NCBI GenBank assembly: GCA_009774255.1
Contig: VSNK01000002.1
Span: 17,566 to 81,565 of the forward strand
Direction: 5' to 3'
Length of the DNA stretch: 64,000 bases
Source: Faecalicatena sp.
GTDB taxonomy: Bacteria > Bacillota > Clostridia > Lachnospirales > Lachnospiraceae
Program-made: the position numbers and the translations under genes
Part shown: in pieces, positions 26,551-36,840 of the stretch
Position numbering within the stretch: position 1 is the stretch's first letter
How the letters are laid out: the number at the start of each line of letters is the position of its first letter
Notes under the pieces: generated by a model
The model's input: the letters and a program-made list of their open reading frames with translations, nothing else
Told to the model about the DNA's origin: nothing
Database searches by the model: none

Positions 26551-27543
26551 TCAATTCGAATCTGAATCATATCCCTGATTCAGAACCGGATCCGTAAGGC
26601 ATCCCTCTCCCGTCTGCCCTACCGAATTGCTGTCCGAATTATTGTCCTGATTTATGACCGGATCCGTAAGGCATCCCTCTCCCGTCTGCCCTACCGAATT
26701 ATTGTCCGGATTCGTAACCGGATCCGTAAGACATCCTTCTCCTGTCTGGCCTACCGAATTATTGTCCGGATTCGTGACCGGATCCGTAAGACATCCTTCT
26801 CCGGACTGACCCACATCCGAACCCTGTCCGCCCGAAGCTGCCGGCTGCTGCGTTGCAGGCTGATAATATGTCGGCTCATCGTACGACGGCTGATAGCCGG
26901 ACTGGTCATACTGTGCCTGTTCCGGCACCTGTGTCTGTTCCTCTGCCCCCTGTGTCTCCGGCTGCTCCTTCTGTGCCTGTTCCGCAGCCGCTGCCTGTGC
27001 CTGCTTCTGCGCCTTCAACGCAAGCGCCATCTCCTTTGTGCTGACGATTTCTCCGGATGTGCCGTTTTTGTATTTCACAAATCCGATTTCATCTTCATAA
27101 CACAGCTCCGCCTGTTCCATGCTATCGAGTCCGATTCCGGCGATCTCCACAACATGCCCGTCCGCATAAGACAAATTGAGATCATAGGCAGTCTGAGACG
27201 GGTGCTCTGCCTCCGGTGTATAATACACACATACGGTCTCATCCAATTCAATTTTCATGCCTGCCTGCAAAAGGTTCGAAGAAGCCTCCTGGGATATGGA
27301 TGCTTTGATCGCAAGTCCCGTAATCTCTCCGCCCGTATGATTCGTCAGCAAAAGCTTATAAGCATCTGCGGTTTCCTGGCCGATCGTCTTACTGTACTGC
27401 TTGTCTTCTATTCTCACCTCCTGTGCCTGATCCGTCCCTGTCTTCGGTTCTTCCGAAGCCTCCTTTCCTTCTTTCTTGCCGCACCCAATCACCATGCAGG
27501 CCGCGCCGATAATCAACAATTTTACTATTACTGCTTTTTTCAT
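26551..27543 (-). CDS. Lipoprotein with C-terminal GEGCLTDPV repeats, function unknown
   Basis: 330 residues. The signal peptide ends in a lipobox V-I-G-C with Cys at residue 21, so it is predicted to be anchored on the outer face of the membrane. Residues ~45-175 form an unassigned domain (DAYKLLLTNHTGGEITGLAIKAS). A Gln/Ala/Glu-rich spacer (~175-240) follows. The end holds four copies of VGQTGEGCLTDPVTNPDNNS-like units, each with one Cys. It is the last gene of an operon with an MBOAT acyltransferase and DHHW protein, which suggests a role at the cell surface. I do not recognise the family. Confidence 0.8.
   Translation of the reverse strand: MKKAVIVKLLIIGAACMVIGCGKKEGKEASEEPKTGTDQAQEVRIEDKQYSKTIGQETADAYKLLLTNHTGGEITGLAIKASISQEASSNLLQAGMKIELDETVCVYYTPEAEHPSQTAYDLNLSYADGHVVEIAGIGLDSMEQAELCYEDEIGFVKYKNGTSGEIVSTKEMALALKAQKQAQAAAAEQAQKEQPETQGAEEQTQVPEQAQYDQSGYQPSYDEPTYYQPATQQPAASGGQGSDVGQSGEGCLTDPVTNPDNNSVGQTGEGCLTDPVTNPDNNSVGQTGEGCLTDPVINQDNNSDSNSVGQTGEGCLTDPVLNQGYDSDSN
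26588..26819. repeat. Tandem coding repeat (72, 60, 60 bp and partial)
   Basis: Units begin GGATCCGTAAG at 26588, 26660, 26720 and 26780. The two middle units are nearly identical. They encode the GEGCLTDPV repeats of the lipoprotein; the 72-base first unit carries an extra four residues. Such repeats are prone to copy-number change. Confidence 0.88.
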
Positions 27544-27597
27544 AAAAATCTCATCCTTTCTTGTATTGCTTTGTCTTTTGTTCTTTATCTTGTAAGA

Positions 27598-29013
27598 TTA
27601 TCTTGTAAAATCTTCTGTCTTTGCAAGTACTTGTGTATTTCCATTTTCTATAATGATATCAATATGTACGGTCCCCTCCGGAACCGAAGTTCCTCTCAGA
27701 TAAAGCTTATATCCGTCGTCATTCCATCCGCCCGCTTCCCTGTGCGAAGTTCGGAATGCCTCATATGTAACGGATGTACCGCTGTCTGTCCTGACAGACA
27801 CATAGATACCGGTATCCCTGTCCGTATAATTCGGATCCAGAATTCCTTCCACCACATACCAGGAACCATCCTCCCTTATGGACATCGTTGTATCGGTCGC
27901 TGCCGCGGTGAGATTATCCAGGATCCTGATTGGCCCCTCCATGACAGGGGGCTGTTCCGCGAAGAAGGAGAGTCTTCTCTCCACTCGTTCTACGATCACA
28001 TATTCCGGCCGGTACTGATCCAGATTCCCCAGATTATAGGGAATCAGTCTGGAAAAATATCCATGTTCGAATTCATTTGCCAGAAAGGGAAGCATGGAAT
28101 TTCCGAAGGAATCCCGGTAGATCAGAAGAGTTCCCTGTCCGTTCGGATTGATCGTCTCGATCCAGTCCGCCTCCTCATCTTCCACATCATTTACATATGC
28201 ATAGATCGGGATCCTGTCGTAATACACGTTGTCCTCCGGCTGCACGGCCACGGAATAAAGCATCTCTGCCAGGTCACCGGTATGCTCTCTGCGAATCTCA
28301 TAAGAAGAATAGGCAGACGCATCATACTCCTTGCCAAGAGCGTCCAACAGCCTCCTGCAGACCAGCAGCGCCCCCTTGTTATTCCAGTGAGAATCTCCGT
28401 GCAGATACAGACATTCGTGCGAATTTTCAAAAATATGATATAAGTCCACATAATGAATCCCTGCCTGTCCAAGCAAAGGAGCAAGGCGGGAATGGTTGTT
28501 CTCATCTCCCCTCAGATATGTGGACGGCATATTGCTGCCATAAACCGAATTCTTGTTGGGGGCAATGGTAAGAATGAACTTACTCCCTCTGCTCTCGATA
28601 TACTGCTGCATCAGAGTGAGATTGTAGACCGCGTTGTAAAGTCCCTTTTCGGACATCAGATTCTCTCCCAGGTAATCATCCATTGTCCCTGTATAATAAA
28701 GCCAGTCATCCTTTCCCATAATGACCTGGTCGGAGGCCGACACACCCAGCAGAGCGCCCTTAAGCACCGCATTGGCCGCCACCAGCTCCTGCCGGAACGC
28801 AAAATGCTCCTCAAAATAGCCGCCCAGTTCCCCCAGATAGCCGACATTCCATTTCCCGTCTGATTTCAGCTTCGGCATTTCCGCCAGTTCTTTATTCTCC
28901 GTTGTCTCATTCGTCGCCGCCACGGTCATCCCTGCAAAGGGAATCATGACCATTAGAAGAACAACGGCGATATAGATCAGATACCAGATTTTCTTTTTCA
29001 TATTCTCATCCAT
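27598..29013 (-). CDS. DHHW-family AlgX/AlgJ-like SGNH-type protein (putative O-acetyltransferase partner)
   Basis: 471 residues with an N-terminal membrane anchor (WYLIYIAVVLLMVMIPFAG) and an extracytoplasmic domain. Catalytic motifs of the AlgX/AlgJ group are visible: LHGDSHWNNKGA (Asp-x-His-Trp) and LLIYRDSFGNSMLPFL (Ser). WLYYTGTMDDYLG and FILTIAPNKNSVYG are also typical. Known biology: such proteins work with an MBOAT partner to O-acetylate exported polysaccharide; here the MBOAT gene is directly upstream (55 bases). Substrate unknown. The ATG at 29013 or the one four codons later could be the start. Confidence 0.87.
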   Translation of the reverse strand: MDENMKKKIWYLIYIAVVLLMVMIPFAGMTVAATNETTENKELAEMPKLKSDGKWNVGYLGELGGYFEEHFAFRQELVAANAVLKGALLGVSASDQVIMGKDDWLYYTGTMDDYLGENLMSEKGLYNAVYNLTLMQQYIESRGSKFILTIAPNKNSVYGSNMPSTYLRGDENNHSRLAPLLGQAGIHYVDLYHIFENSHECLYLHGDSHWNNKGALLVCRRLLDALGKEYDASAYSSYEIRREHTGDLAEMLYSVAVQPEDNVYYDRIPIYAYVNDVEDEEADWIETINPNGQGTLLIYRDSFGNSMLPFLANEFEHGYFSRLIPYNLGNLDQYRPEYVIVERVERRLSFFAEQPPVMEGPIRILDNLTAAATDTTMSIREDGSWYVVEGILDPNYTDRDTGIYVSVRTDSGTSVTYEAFRTSHREAGGWNDDGYKLYLRGTSVPEGTVHIDIIIENGNTQVLAKTEDFTR

Positions 29014-29067
29014 TTCATTCTTTTTGCAGGAAGTTCACTTCCGAAAGCCCGGATTCATAACTGATGT

Positions 29068-30471
29068 TTAGAACCGGAAATAAATAAACGGATTGTAGGT
29101 GCCGCCGGAAAGACTCAGGATGCTAAACCCCAAAAGGATGATACTTCCCACATAGGATCCGGGAGTCCATATCCTGATGGCCGCCTCCCGATACCGCCCG
29201 GGCAACTTTTCGCTCAGATGCTTCACCGGACAGGAGGCGATAACGCAGATCCCCGTGACCAGCACGAGCAGCGGATTCACCTGCCGCAGACAGAAGCTCA
29301 TTTCTTCCGGTCCGAAAGACATTCCGGTAAACATCTTTCCGATCAGAGCCATCCCCTGATGAAGCGTCTCCGCACGGAAAATCACAAATCCAACACAGAC
29401 TGCCAGTAAGGTATAGATATGCCCCAGTACTTTGGGCAGCTTTTTCACCGGCAGGATTCCTTCCAACAATAAAAACAGGCCATGATACAGACCCCAGACA
29501 ACAAATGTCCAGCTGGCCCCATGCCATAACCCGGTACAGAAGAACACAATCAGCCTGTTCACATATGTCCGTGCCGTCCCTTTCCTGTTGCCGCCGAGCG
29601 GAATATACAGATATTCCTTGAACCATGTAGAAAGCGAAATATGCCATCTGCGCCAGAATTCCTGTACACTGCAGGATATATATGGGTAATTGAAGTTCTC
29701 CTGAAAAGTAAATCCGAACATGTGCCCCAGCCCGATCGCCATATCACTGTAGCCGGAAAAGTCAAAATAAATCTGGAACAGGTAGGACACGGCTCCCATC
29801 CATGCGGATAAGATGTTGATCCTGGACAATTCCGCAGTAAATACCGCGTCCGCTGCCAGGGCGGACACATTGGAAAGAAGTACCTTCTTGGAAAGGCCGA
29901 CAATAAATCTGCGGAAGCCCCGCGCGATCTCATCCACGTCGTATGTTCTATGTGAGATCTGTTGTTCGATATCATGATATTTTACGATAGGACCGGCGAT
30001 CAACTGCGGAAAAAAGGAAATATAGAGCAGCATATTTCCATAATTTTTCTGCGCCCTTACCTGTCCTCTGTATACGTCTACGACATAGGACAATGCCTGG
30101 AACGTAAAAAAGGAAATTCCGATCGGAAGGCTGACTCTCAAAAGCGGAATATCCGCCCCTGTAAGATAATTGCACGTGTCAATCAGCATGTCCGCATATT
30201 TAAAGATTCCGAGAATCAGAAAATTGGTGCACACGGCCATGATCAGAATCACTTTTCTCTTTTCTGTCTTCTCAAGCAAAACCCCATACAGATAATTCAT
30301 GCCCGCGCTGCCCACCATCAGAAGCACATAGACAGGTTCTCCGTACGCATAGAACAGCAGACTGCTGATGATCAGCAGAACGTTCCTGGCAGAAACGGAG
30401 GGTATCAGATAATACAGCAAAAATACCACCGGAAAAAATACACAAAGAAATACTAATGAACTAAAAACCAT
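29068..30471 (-). CDS. MBOAT-family membrane O-acyltransferase (AlgI/DltB-like)
   Basis: 467 residues, about 11 transmembrane segments. It moves acyl groups across the membrane onto surface polymers. Family signatures: VFSSLVFLCVFFPVVFLLYY at the N-terminus, LPIGISFFTFQALSYVVDVYRG, FPQLIAGPIVKYHDIEQQI, DFSGYSDMAIGLGHMFG, and the catalytic-His region FWRRWHISLSTWFKEYLYIPLGGNRKG and FFCTGLWHGASWTFVVWG. It pairs with the downstream DHHW protein as AlgI pairs with AlgX/J. It is more AlgI-like than DltB-like because no dltA or dltC is present. Confidence 0.95.
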   Translation of the reverse strand: MVFSSLVFLCVFFPVVFLLYYLIPSVSARNVLLIISSLLFYAYGEPVYVLLMVGSAGMNYLYGVLLEKTEKRKVILIMAVCTNFLILGIFKYADMLIDTCNYLTGADIPLLRVSLPIGISFFTFQALSYVVDVYRGQVRAQKNYGNMLLYISFFPQLIAGPIVKYHDIEQQISHRTYDVDEIARGFRRFIVGLSKKVLLSNVSALAADAVFTAELSRINILSAWMGAVSYLFQIYFDFSGYSDMAIGLGHMFGFTFQENFNYPYISCSVQEFWRRWHISLSTWFKEYLYIPLGGNRKGTARTYVNRLIVFFCTGLWHGASWTFVVWGLYHGLFLLLEGILPVKKLPKVLGHIYTLLAVCVGFVIFRAETLHQGMALIGKMFTGMSFGPEEMSFCLRQVNPLLVLVTGICVIASCPVKHLSEKLPGRYREAAIRIWTPGSYVGSIILLGFSILSLSGGTYNPFIYFRF

Positions 30472-30501
30472 AGTTTTTCTCCAAAAGTCCCCTCATCCTC
30501 A

Positions 30502-31332
30502 TCACTTTACATGCTCATGTGTAAACAGATGCTCCTGGCAATACTCAAAATTCCCATTACATTTGGAACAAAAACGGAATTCCAGTGTCGGATCATCCAG
30601 TTCTGTTTTCCCGCATACCGCGCAGCGGTGCATGGCTCCGCCTGCATATGTCATGTGCGGACGTGCCTGCTTCTTGAACTTCCGCTTCCTTGCCTGCTCC
30701 TTCGGTGTGTAAGGCCGTATGTTCCTTCCGGACAGGAAGAACAGGATAAAATTCAGCAGGGAAGCCACAATGGCTGTCCTCGTCATCCAATTTCCCCTGA
30801 CCAGGTCATACAGGATATAGGCCACATATACATATGCCATCCACTTGATTTTGATGGGCAGTACAAAATACAGCAGAAGCTCCATATCCGGATAGCTTGC
30901 CGCAAACGCGAGAAAAATAGACATATTGATATAATAGGTGCTGAAAAAGCCCCCGTATCCCACGACACCTATCCCGATGATCAGCGCCAGGAAGAACGCC
31001 CCCAGCACGGTAAACAGGATCCCGGAAAAAATATAGACATTGTAGCGGAATGCCCCCCATGTCCTCTCCAGAGCTGTACCGAGCTGATAATACAGCAGCA
31101 TCATGATCACGATCGTAAGAGGGCTTCCGCTGGGCGGCACAAGCACCCAGGAAAAGAGCCGCCAGATCTGTCCCCTTAAAATATATGCGGGTTCCAGCGT
31201 CAGCCATACAAGCAGGCCCGGATATAGAAGCGAGATCACATATCCGACCACATACCCGCCGATCAGATACATAGTCAGGTTCGGAATCGCATATCTGCCA
31301 AATTTTCTTTCTAATTTATCCAACCAGTTCAA
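30502..31332 (-). CDS. Rhomboid-like membrane protein with C-terminal zinc ribbon, apparently lacking the protease catalytic residues
   Basis: 276 residues with about six transmembrane segments resembling a rhomboid fold (IPNLTMYLIGGYVVGYVIS; GQIWRLFSWVLVPPS; IVIMMLLYYQLGTALERTWG as in rhomboid TM2). The serine-protease motif GxSG is not found; the equivalent region reads INMSIFLAFAASYPD. A basic linker (PKEQARKRKFKKQ) is followed by CAVCGKTELDD and FCSKCNGNFEYCQEH, a four-Cys ribbon plus extra Cys/His. Start is a TTG at 31330-31332 with GAGGAGAGGG 6 bases upstream. It is first in the operon with MBOAT and DHHW genes. Possibly a scaffold or pseudoprotease. Confidence 0.72.
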   Translation of the reverse strand: MNWLDKLERKFGRYAIPNLTMYLIGGYVVGYVISLLYPGLLVWLTLEPAYILRGQIWRLFSWVLVPPSGSPLTIVIMMLLYYQLGTALERTWGAFRYNVYIFSGILFTVLGAFFLALIIGIGVVGYGGFFSTYYINMSIFLAFAASYPDMELLLYFVLPIKIKWMAYVYVAYILYDLVRGNWMTRTAIVASLLNFILFFLSGRNIRPYTPKEQARKRKFKKQARPHMTYAGGAMHRCAVCGKTELDDPTLEFRFCSKCNGNFEYCQEHLFTHEHVK

Positions 31333-31400
31333 ATGTCACCCTCTCCTCTTTTTCTTGATCACTGCATTTTTCTTTTTCTTAAAATCTTCTCATACAAATG

Positions 31401-31590
31401 ATGAAAGCGTCAAAAGGTATTTTGACACTATGATACACGGATTTCTCCGCGCTTCGCGCTTCCAAAATCCTAAAACACCTCAAATCCGCTCATTTTTCTA
31501 TGAAAACTGTCTGCTTTTCGGTGTTTTTTGCGTTCCAAATTCATGCTTTTTCATGCAGTCATGAAACGCATGACCTTTTGACACTCGTAT
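31401..31590. mobile_element. MITE-like element F (190 bp) with 10-bp direct repeats
   Basis: CATACAAATG occurs at both edges (31391-31400 and 31591-31600). Inside, the left end ATGAAAGCGTCAAAAGGT and the inverted right end ATACGAGTGTCAAAAGGT match at 14 of 18 positions. Only one copy is present here. The interior has no ORF of note. It sits in the spacer between the rhomboid-like gene and the divergent activase gene, about 95 bases upstream of the latter's promoter. Confidence 0.65.
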
Positions 31591-31685
31591 CATACAAATG
31601 TAATTGTACCGTCAGGAGTCGTTTTTGTCAAATAGATGTTATGATTTTTCTGTTAATTTTGTATAAAACTCCCTTACTTTTCCGA

Positions 31686-31714
31686 TTGTCTTTTTTTTGA
31701 ACATGTCGTATAAT
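31686..31714 (+). promoter_or_regulatory. Promoter of the activase/dehydratase gene
   Basis: -35 TTGTCT (31686-31691), 17-base spacer, -10 TATAAT (31709-31714). The leader to the ATG at 31797 is about 75 bases, AT-rich, with AAGGATG near the start. Confidence 0.6.
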
Positions 31715-31796
31715 GTATTTTGTTGTCGATAGATAATCAACATTTAATAGGAAGTAACTGTCATAAAATCTTTATAAATAAGGATGTGGTAATTAT

Positions 31797-34700
31797 ATGA
31801 ATTTAAATGACTTATATAGCTTGGGAATTGATATCGGTTCAACCACAGTCAAGATCGCGGTGCTAAACAGCAGCCGCGAGGTTCTGTTCTCCGATTATGA
31901 GCGGCATTTTGCCAATATTCAGGAGACACTCTCCGATCTGCTTGGCCGTGCTTTATACGCTCTGGGCCCCATCCGTGTCTCACCGGTCATTACCGGAAGC
32001 GGCGGTCTGACCCTTGCCAGGCATCTCCAGGTGCCGTTTGTGCAGGAAGTCATCGCAGTTTCTTCCGCGCTGCAGGACTACGCGCCTCAGACAGACGTAG
32101 CGATCGAACTGGGCGGAGAAGACGCGAAGATCATTTATTTTGAAGGCGGAAATGTGGAGCAGCGTATGAACGGTGTCTGTGCCGGAGGTACCGGCTCGTT
32201 CATTGACCAGATGGCATCTCTTCTGCAGACGGATGCTTCCGGACTCAATACCTATGCAAAAAATTATAAAGCACTCTACTCTATCGCGGCCCGCTGCGGT
32301 GTATTTGCAAAATCTGACATCCAGCCGCTGATCAACGAGGGAGCTTCCAAGGAAGATCTGGCCGCTTCCATTTTTCAGGCAGTGGTGAACCAGACGATCA
32401 GCGGGCTGGCCTGCGGGAAGCCGATCCGCGGACATGTGGCTTTTCTGGGTGGTCCTCTGCACTTTTTATCCGAGCTGCGGGAAGCGTTTGTCCGGACCTT
32501 AAAGCTGGATGACGAGCATACGATTGTTCCGCACAAGTCCCACCTTTTTGCCGCCATCGGTTCCGCGCTGAACGCGAAGAATGAGGCAAAAGTACCGCTG
32601 AGGGAACTGCAGGAACGTCTGGCGGGCAAGATCCAGATGGAATTCGAAGTGGACCGGATGGAACCGCTCTTTACGTCCACCATGGAATACGAAGCATTTA
32701 TCAGCCGCCACAACAGGCATCAGGTTCCTGTGAGAGATCTGGCTTCCTATCACGGAAAGGCTTTCTTAGGGATCGATGCCGGCTCTACCACAACCAAAGC
32801 CGCCCTTGTCGGCGAAGACGGGACGCTCTTGTATTCCTTTTACCACAATAATGAGGGGGATCCCCTTGGCACCACCATCCGGGCCATCAAGGATATCTAC
32901 CGTCAGCTTCCCGGGGATGTGGAGATCGTCCACTCCTGCTCTACCGGCTATGGAGAAGCGCTGATCAAGGCCGCTCTCCTTCTGGATGAAGGCGAGGTTG
33001 AGACTGTGTCCCACTACTATGCCGCATCATATTTCGAGCCGGATGTGGACTGCATTCTGGACATCGGCGGCCAGGACATGAAATGCATCAAGATCAAAAA
33101 TCAGACCGTGGACAGCGTCCAGCTCAACGAGGCCTGCTCTTCCGGCTGCGGCTCTTTTATTGAGACCTTTGCGAAATCCCTGAATTATACCGTAGAAGAT
33201 TTCGCACATGAAGCCTTATATGCGCGCAACCCTATTGACCTGGGAACCCGCTGTACCGTATTCATGAATTCCAAGGTAAAGCAGGCTCAGAAGGAAGGGG
33301 CTGCGGTGGCGGATATTTCCGCGGGGCTTGCCTATTCCGTGATCAAGAACGCCCTGTTCAAGGTCATCAAGGTATCGGATGCGTCCGAACTGGGAGAGCA
33401 TATCGTCGTACAGGGCGGAACTTTCTACAACAACGCCGTCCTGCGCAGCTTCGAGAAGATCGCGAACTGCGAGGCCATCCGGCCGGATATCGCCGGAATC
33501 ATGGGAGCTTTCGGCGCCGCTCTGATCGCCCGGGAGCGTTATACGGAATGCGAAGGAACGACCATGCTCTCTATTGAGGACATCAACGCCCTGGAATACT
33601 CCACCACGATGACTAAGTGTAAGGGCTGTACCAACAACTGCCGGCTGACTGTCAGCCATTTCAGCGGCGGAAGGCGTTTTATCACCGGGAATCGCTGCGA
33701 GCGGGGACTGGGCAAGGAAAAATCTGTCAACCAGGTGCCCAATCTGTTCGATTATAAGATGAAGCGCTATTTCGGCTATACCCCGCTGAAAAGGGAAGAA
33801 GCCTTCCGGGGTTCCATCGGGATTCCGCGTGTGCTGAATATTTATGAGAATTATCCCTTCTGGTTTACATTCTTTACAAAACTGAAGTTCCGGGTAGTAC
33901 TCTCCCCGGCTTCTACCAGAAAAATTTATGAATTGGGGATCGAATCCATCCCCAGCGAATCCGAATGTTATCCGGCAAAGCTGGCCCACGGGCATATACA
34001 GTGGCTGATCAACGAAGGCGTGAGACATATTTTCTACCCTTCGATCCCCTATGAGAGGAAGGAATTCGAGGATGCCAACAACCATTACAACTGCCCCATT
34101 GTCACCTCCTATCCGGAGAATATTAAGAACAATATGGACCCCATCGTAAAGGGCGAGGTTGATTTTATCCACCCGTTCTTAAGCTTCCGGAGCGAAGAAA
34201 CCATCTCTCTCCGGCTGACGGAAGAGCTTTCCCAAAAGTTCTCGATCTCCGCCGAGGAGATCCGTACTGCCGTACATGAGGCATGGACCGAGCTGGCGGC
34301 GTGCCGTGAGGATATGCGCAGAAAAGGGGAAGAGACGATTCAGTTTCTGAATGACACCGGGAACCGCGGCATCGTACTTGCCGGACGCCCCTATCACATT
34401 GACCCGGAGGTCAACCACGGTCTGCCTGAGCTGATTACATCCTACAATATCGCGGTTCTGACCGAGGACTCCGTGTCCCACCTGCATCCGGTAGAGCGCC
34501 CTCTCAACGTGATGGACCAGTGGATGTACCATTCCCGTCTGTATGCGGCGGCAAATTATGTAAAGACGGTGGATAATCTGGATCTCATTCAGTTAAATTC
34601 CTTCGGATGCGGCCTGGATGCGGTCACCACGGATCAGGTGGCGGAAATTCTCACCAGCTCCGATAAGATCTATACCACACTCAAGATCGATGAGGTGAAT

Positions 34701-36125
34701 AACCTTGGGGCTGCCCGGATCCGTGTACGCTCCCTGCTGGCAGCGATCCGTGTGCGGGAACAGCGGAATGCGAAGCGGAATATCTGTCCGGCCTCCATTG
34801 AGAAGATTCCTTTCACAAAGGAGATGCGCAGGACCTATACCATCCTCTGCCCCCAGATGTCGCCGATCCATTTTGAACTGCTCGAGCCAGCTTTTCAGGC
34901 CTCAGGCTACAAGATCGAGGTTCTTCCGAATGACAACAAGCAGGCCGTGGACGTGGGATTAAAATATGTAAACAACGACGCCTGCTATCCTTCTCTGATG
35001 GTAGTCGGGCAGATCATGGACGCGATTTTATCCGGTAAATATGATACCAGCCATCTGGCGGTGATTATTACTCAGACCGGGGGCGGCTGCCGTGCCTCCA
35101 ATTACATCGGATTTATCCGCAGGGCGCTGAAAAAGGCCGGCTATTCTCATATCCCGGTGATCTCTCTGAACTTAAGCGGCCTGGAGGAAAACCCGGGATT
35201 TAAGCTGACGCCGATCCTGATACTGCGCGGAATCTACAGTCTCGTACTTGGAGATATTTTTATGAAATGTGTGTACCGGATACGCCCTTACGAGGCCGTA
35301 CCTGGAAGCACAAATGCCATGCACCGGAAATGGGTGGAGATCTGCAGGCAATTCCTGTCCCACGGATATCCTTCCCGAAGCGGGTTCAAAAAGCTCTGCC
35401 GGGATATCATTCAGGATTTTGACAATCTGGAGCTTCAGGATATCCGGAAACCAAAGGTCGGCGTCGTGGGAGAGATCCTTGTAAAATTTCTTCCCGCCGC
35501 AAACAATTACCTGGTGGAGTTGCTGGAAAGCGAAGGTGCGGAGGCAGTCGTCCCGGATCTTCTGGATTTCCTGATGTACTGCTTCTACAATCAGAATTTC
35601 AAGGTATCCCATTTAGGACTGGAGAAATCCAAGGCCACCCTCGGAAATCTTGGAATCAAGGTGCTGGAATGGTTCCGCGCCCCCGCCACAAAGGCATTTC
35701 AGGCAAGTAGGCATTTTGATCCTCCCACACCGATCGAGAAGCTGGCAGAAATGGCTTCCGGAATCGTCTCCCTGGGAAATCAGACCGGAGAAGGCTGGTT
35801 CCTGACCGGAGAAATGCTGGAACTGATACATAGCGGTACGGAAAACATCGTATGTACCCAGCCCTTTGCCTGCCTGCCAAACCATGTGGTCGGAAAAGGA
35901 GTCATCAAGGAATTACGCAGGCTCTATCCCCAGTCCAATGTGGTCGCCATTGATTTTGACCCGGGGGCAAGCGAAGTCAACCAGCTCAACCGGATTAAGC
36001 TGATGCTCTCTACGGCAAATAAAAATTTAGAGATCGACTCAGAAAAGCTCGGCGAAAAAAACAGGCTTGCGGAAGAAAGTGAGCTCTCTGCTTTCCCATT
36101 ACAAAAAAACTACGGAAGCCTCTGA
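31797..36125 (+). CDS. Double acyl-CoA dehydratase activase (BadF/BadG) fused to DUF2229 and 2-hydroxyglutaryl-CoA-dehydratase-like domains
   Basis: 1,442 residues. Domain order: activase/ASKHA 1 (residues ~7-265, [38 protein letters not shown]); activase 2 (~320-585, [42 protein letters not shown]); a Cys cluster [12 protein letters not shown] near 607; DUF2229 (~650-880); then an HgdB/D-like region with [15 protein letters not shown] near 1,095. Known relatives activate or resemble ATP-driven 2-hydroxyacyl-CoA dehydratases through [4Fe-4S] clusters; this large stand-alone type has no assigned reaction. It stands alone between a promoter and a strong terminator. Cytoplasmic, oxygen-sensitive by inference. 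Confidence 0.9.
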   Translation: MNLNDLYSLGIDIGSTTVKIAVLNSSREVLFSDYERHFANIQETLSDLLGRALYALGPIRVSPVITGSGGLTLARHLQVPFVQEVIAVSSALQDYAPQTDVAIELGGEDAKIIYFEGGNVEQRMNGVCAGGTGSFIDQMASLLQTDASGLNTYAKNYKALYSIAARCGVFAKSDIQPLINEGASKEDLAASIFQAVVNQTISGLACGKPIRGHVAFLGGPLHFLSELREAFVRTLKLDDEHTIVPHKSHLFAAIGSALNAKNEAKVPLRELQERLAGKIQMEFEVDRMEPLFTSTMEYEAFISRHNRHQVPVRDLASYHGKAFLGIDAGSTTTKAALVGEDGTLLYSFYHNNEGDPLGTTIRAIKDIYRQLPGDVEIVHSCSTGYGEALIKAALLLDEGEVETVSHYYAASYFEPDVDCILDIGGQDMKCIKIKNQTVDSVQLNEACSSGCGSFIETFAKSLNYTVEDFAHEALYARNPIDLGTRCTVFMNSKVKQAQKEGAAVADISAGLAYSVIKNALFKVIKVSDASELGEHIVVQGGTFYNNAVLRSFEKIANCEAIRPDIAGIMGAFGAALIARERYTECEGTTMLSIEDINALEYSTTMTKCKGCTNNCRLTVSHFSGGRRFITGNRCERGLGKEKSVNQVPNLFDYKMKRYFGYTPLKREEAFRGSIGIPRVLNIYENYPFWFTFFTKLKFRVVLSPASTRKIYELGIESIPSESECYPAKLAHGHIQWLINEGVRHIFYPSIPYERKEFEDANNHYNCPIVTSYPENIKNNMDPIVKGEVDFIHPFLSFRSEETISLRLTEELSQKFSISAEEIRTAVHEAWTELAACREDMRRKGEETIQFLNDTGNRGIVLAGRPYHIDPEVNHGLPELITSYNIAVLTEDSVSHLHPVERPLNVMDQWMYHSRLYAAANYVKTVDNLDLIQLNSFGCGLDAVTTDQVAEILTSSDKIYTTLKIDEVNNLGAARIRVRSLLAAIRVREQRNAKRNICPASIEKIPFTKEMRRTYTILCPQMSPIHFELLEPAFQASGYKIEVLPNDNKQAVDVGLKYVNNDACYPSLMVVGQIMDAILSGKYDTSHLAVIITQTGGGCRASNYIGFIRRALKKAGYSHIPVISLNLSGLEENPGFKLTPILILRGIYSLVLGDIFMKCVYRIRPYEAVPGSTNAMHRKWVEICRQFLSHGYPSRSGFKKLCRDIIQDFDNLELQDIRKPKVGVVGEILVKFLPAANNYLVELLESEGAEAVVPDLLDFLMYCFYNQNFKVSHLGLEKSKATLGNLGIKVLEWFRAPATKAFQASRHFDPPTPIEKLAEMASGIVSLGNQTGEGWFLTGEMLELIHSGTENIVCTQPFACLPNHVVGKGVIKELRRLYPQSNVVAIDFDPGASEVNQLNRIKLMLSTANKNLEIDSEKLGEKNRLAEESELSAFPLQKNYGSL

Positions 36126-36155
36126 TATGCAAAACATAAAAATCGTAATATAAAT

Positions 36156-36190
36156 AAAAAAGCATCTATAAGTACTATAGATGCTTTTTT
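36156..36190. terminator. Bidirectional intrinsic terminator
   Basis: AAAAAAGCATCTATA (36156-36170) pairs perfectly with TATAGATGCTTTTTT (36176-36190) over 15 bp around AGTAC. It serves the activase gene on the plus strand and greA on the minus strand. Confidence 0.93.
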
Positions 36191-36261
36191 GTTACGCCCG
36201 CCCGGCTCCGGCCCTTTTCTGCCGCCGCCAGATATATGATTTGCCCGTCAAAAGTCCGTTT

Positions 36262-36765
36262 TCAAAAACTGCGTATATGATCTTCTTCCTCTTCCTGGGT
36301 GTTCTCGATCCTCTTGATAACCGCATAATATCCATAATCGTCGCTTACCTTGATATAAACCCTGTCATTGACCTTATGCCCGATGATCGCTTTTCCCATG
36401 GGTGACTCGATACTGATCAGCCCGTTTAGAGAACTGCCCCGGATGGAGGTAACCAGTCTGTAGACTTCTGTCTCATCATCCTCTTCGATATAAAGCTCCA
36501 CCGTATTATTGATTCCAACCTCATCCTCTTTTGAACTGTCGTCTATGATGACCGCATTTTTCAGCATCCGTTCCAGATACCGGATCCTGCTCTCATTCTG
36601 ATTCTTATCCTTCTTTGCCGCATGGTACTCAAAGTTCTCACTCAGATCGCCGTGCGCCCGGGCTTCCTTTACCGCTTCAATGGCTTCCTTTCTCACCACA
36701 AGCTTTCGGTGCTCTATCTCCTCCTTGATTTTCTCCACATCACTTTTTGTCAGTCTGTCCTTCAT
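36262..36765 (-). CDS. greA: GreA/GreB-family transcript cleavage factor
   Basis: 167 residues. Rescues backtracked RNA polymerase by stimulating transcript cleavage through the secondary channel. The N-terminal coiled coil holds the acidic tip ARAHGDLSENFEYHAAKKDKN (Asp and Glu of DLSEN). The C-terminal FKBP-like domain includes RGSSLNGLISIESPMGKAIIGHKVND. It is slightly longer than typical GreA (158) owing to an acidic tail EEEEDH. Own promoter upstream; shared terminator downstream. A second greA elsewhere in the genome is possible. Confidence 0.9.
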   Translation of the reverse strand: MKDRLTKSDVEKIKEEIEHRKLVVRKEAIEAVKEARAHGDLSENFEYHAAKKDKNQNESRIRYLERMLKNAVIIDDSSKEDEVGINNTVELYIEEDDETEVYRLVTSIRGSSLNGLISIESPMGKAIIGHKVNDRVYIKVSDDYGYYAVIKRIENTQEEEEDHIRSF

Positions 36766-36811
36766 TTTTTCTCCATTCCAAATCTATAAAATATAATCAA
36801 TATGGAGATAG

Positions 36812-36840
36812 ATTTTACAGGACAACACATAAATTGTCAA
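36812..36840 (-). promoter_or_regulatory. Promoter of greA
   Basis: Minus-strand -35 TTGACA (36835-36840), 17-base spacer, -10 TAAAAT (36812-36817); the leader is about 40 bases. Confidence 0.65.

Noticed and set aside
26588..26819. CRISPR-like array
   Set aside because: The units are 60 or 72 bp, contiguous, in frame, and encode protein repeats; there are no unique spacers.
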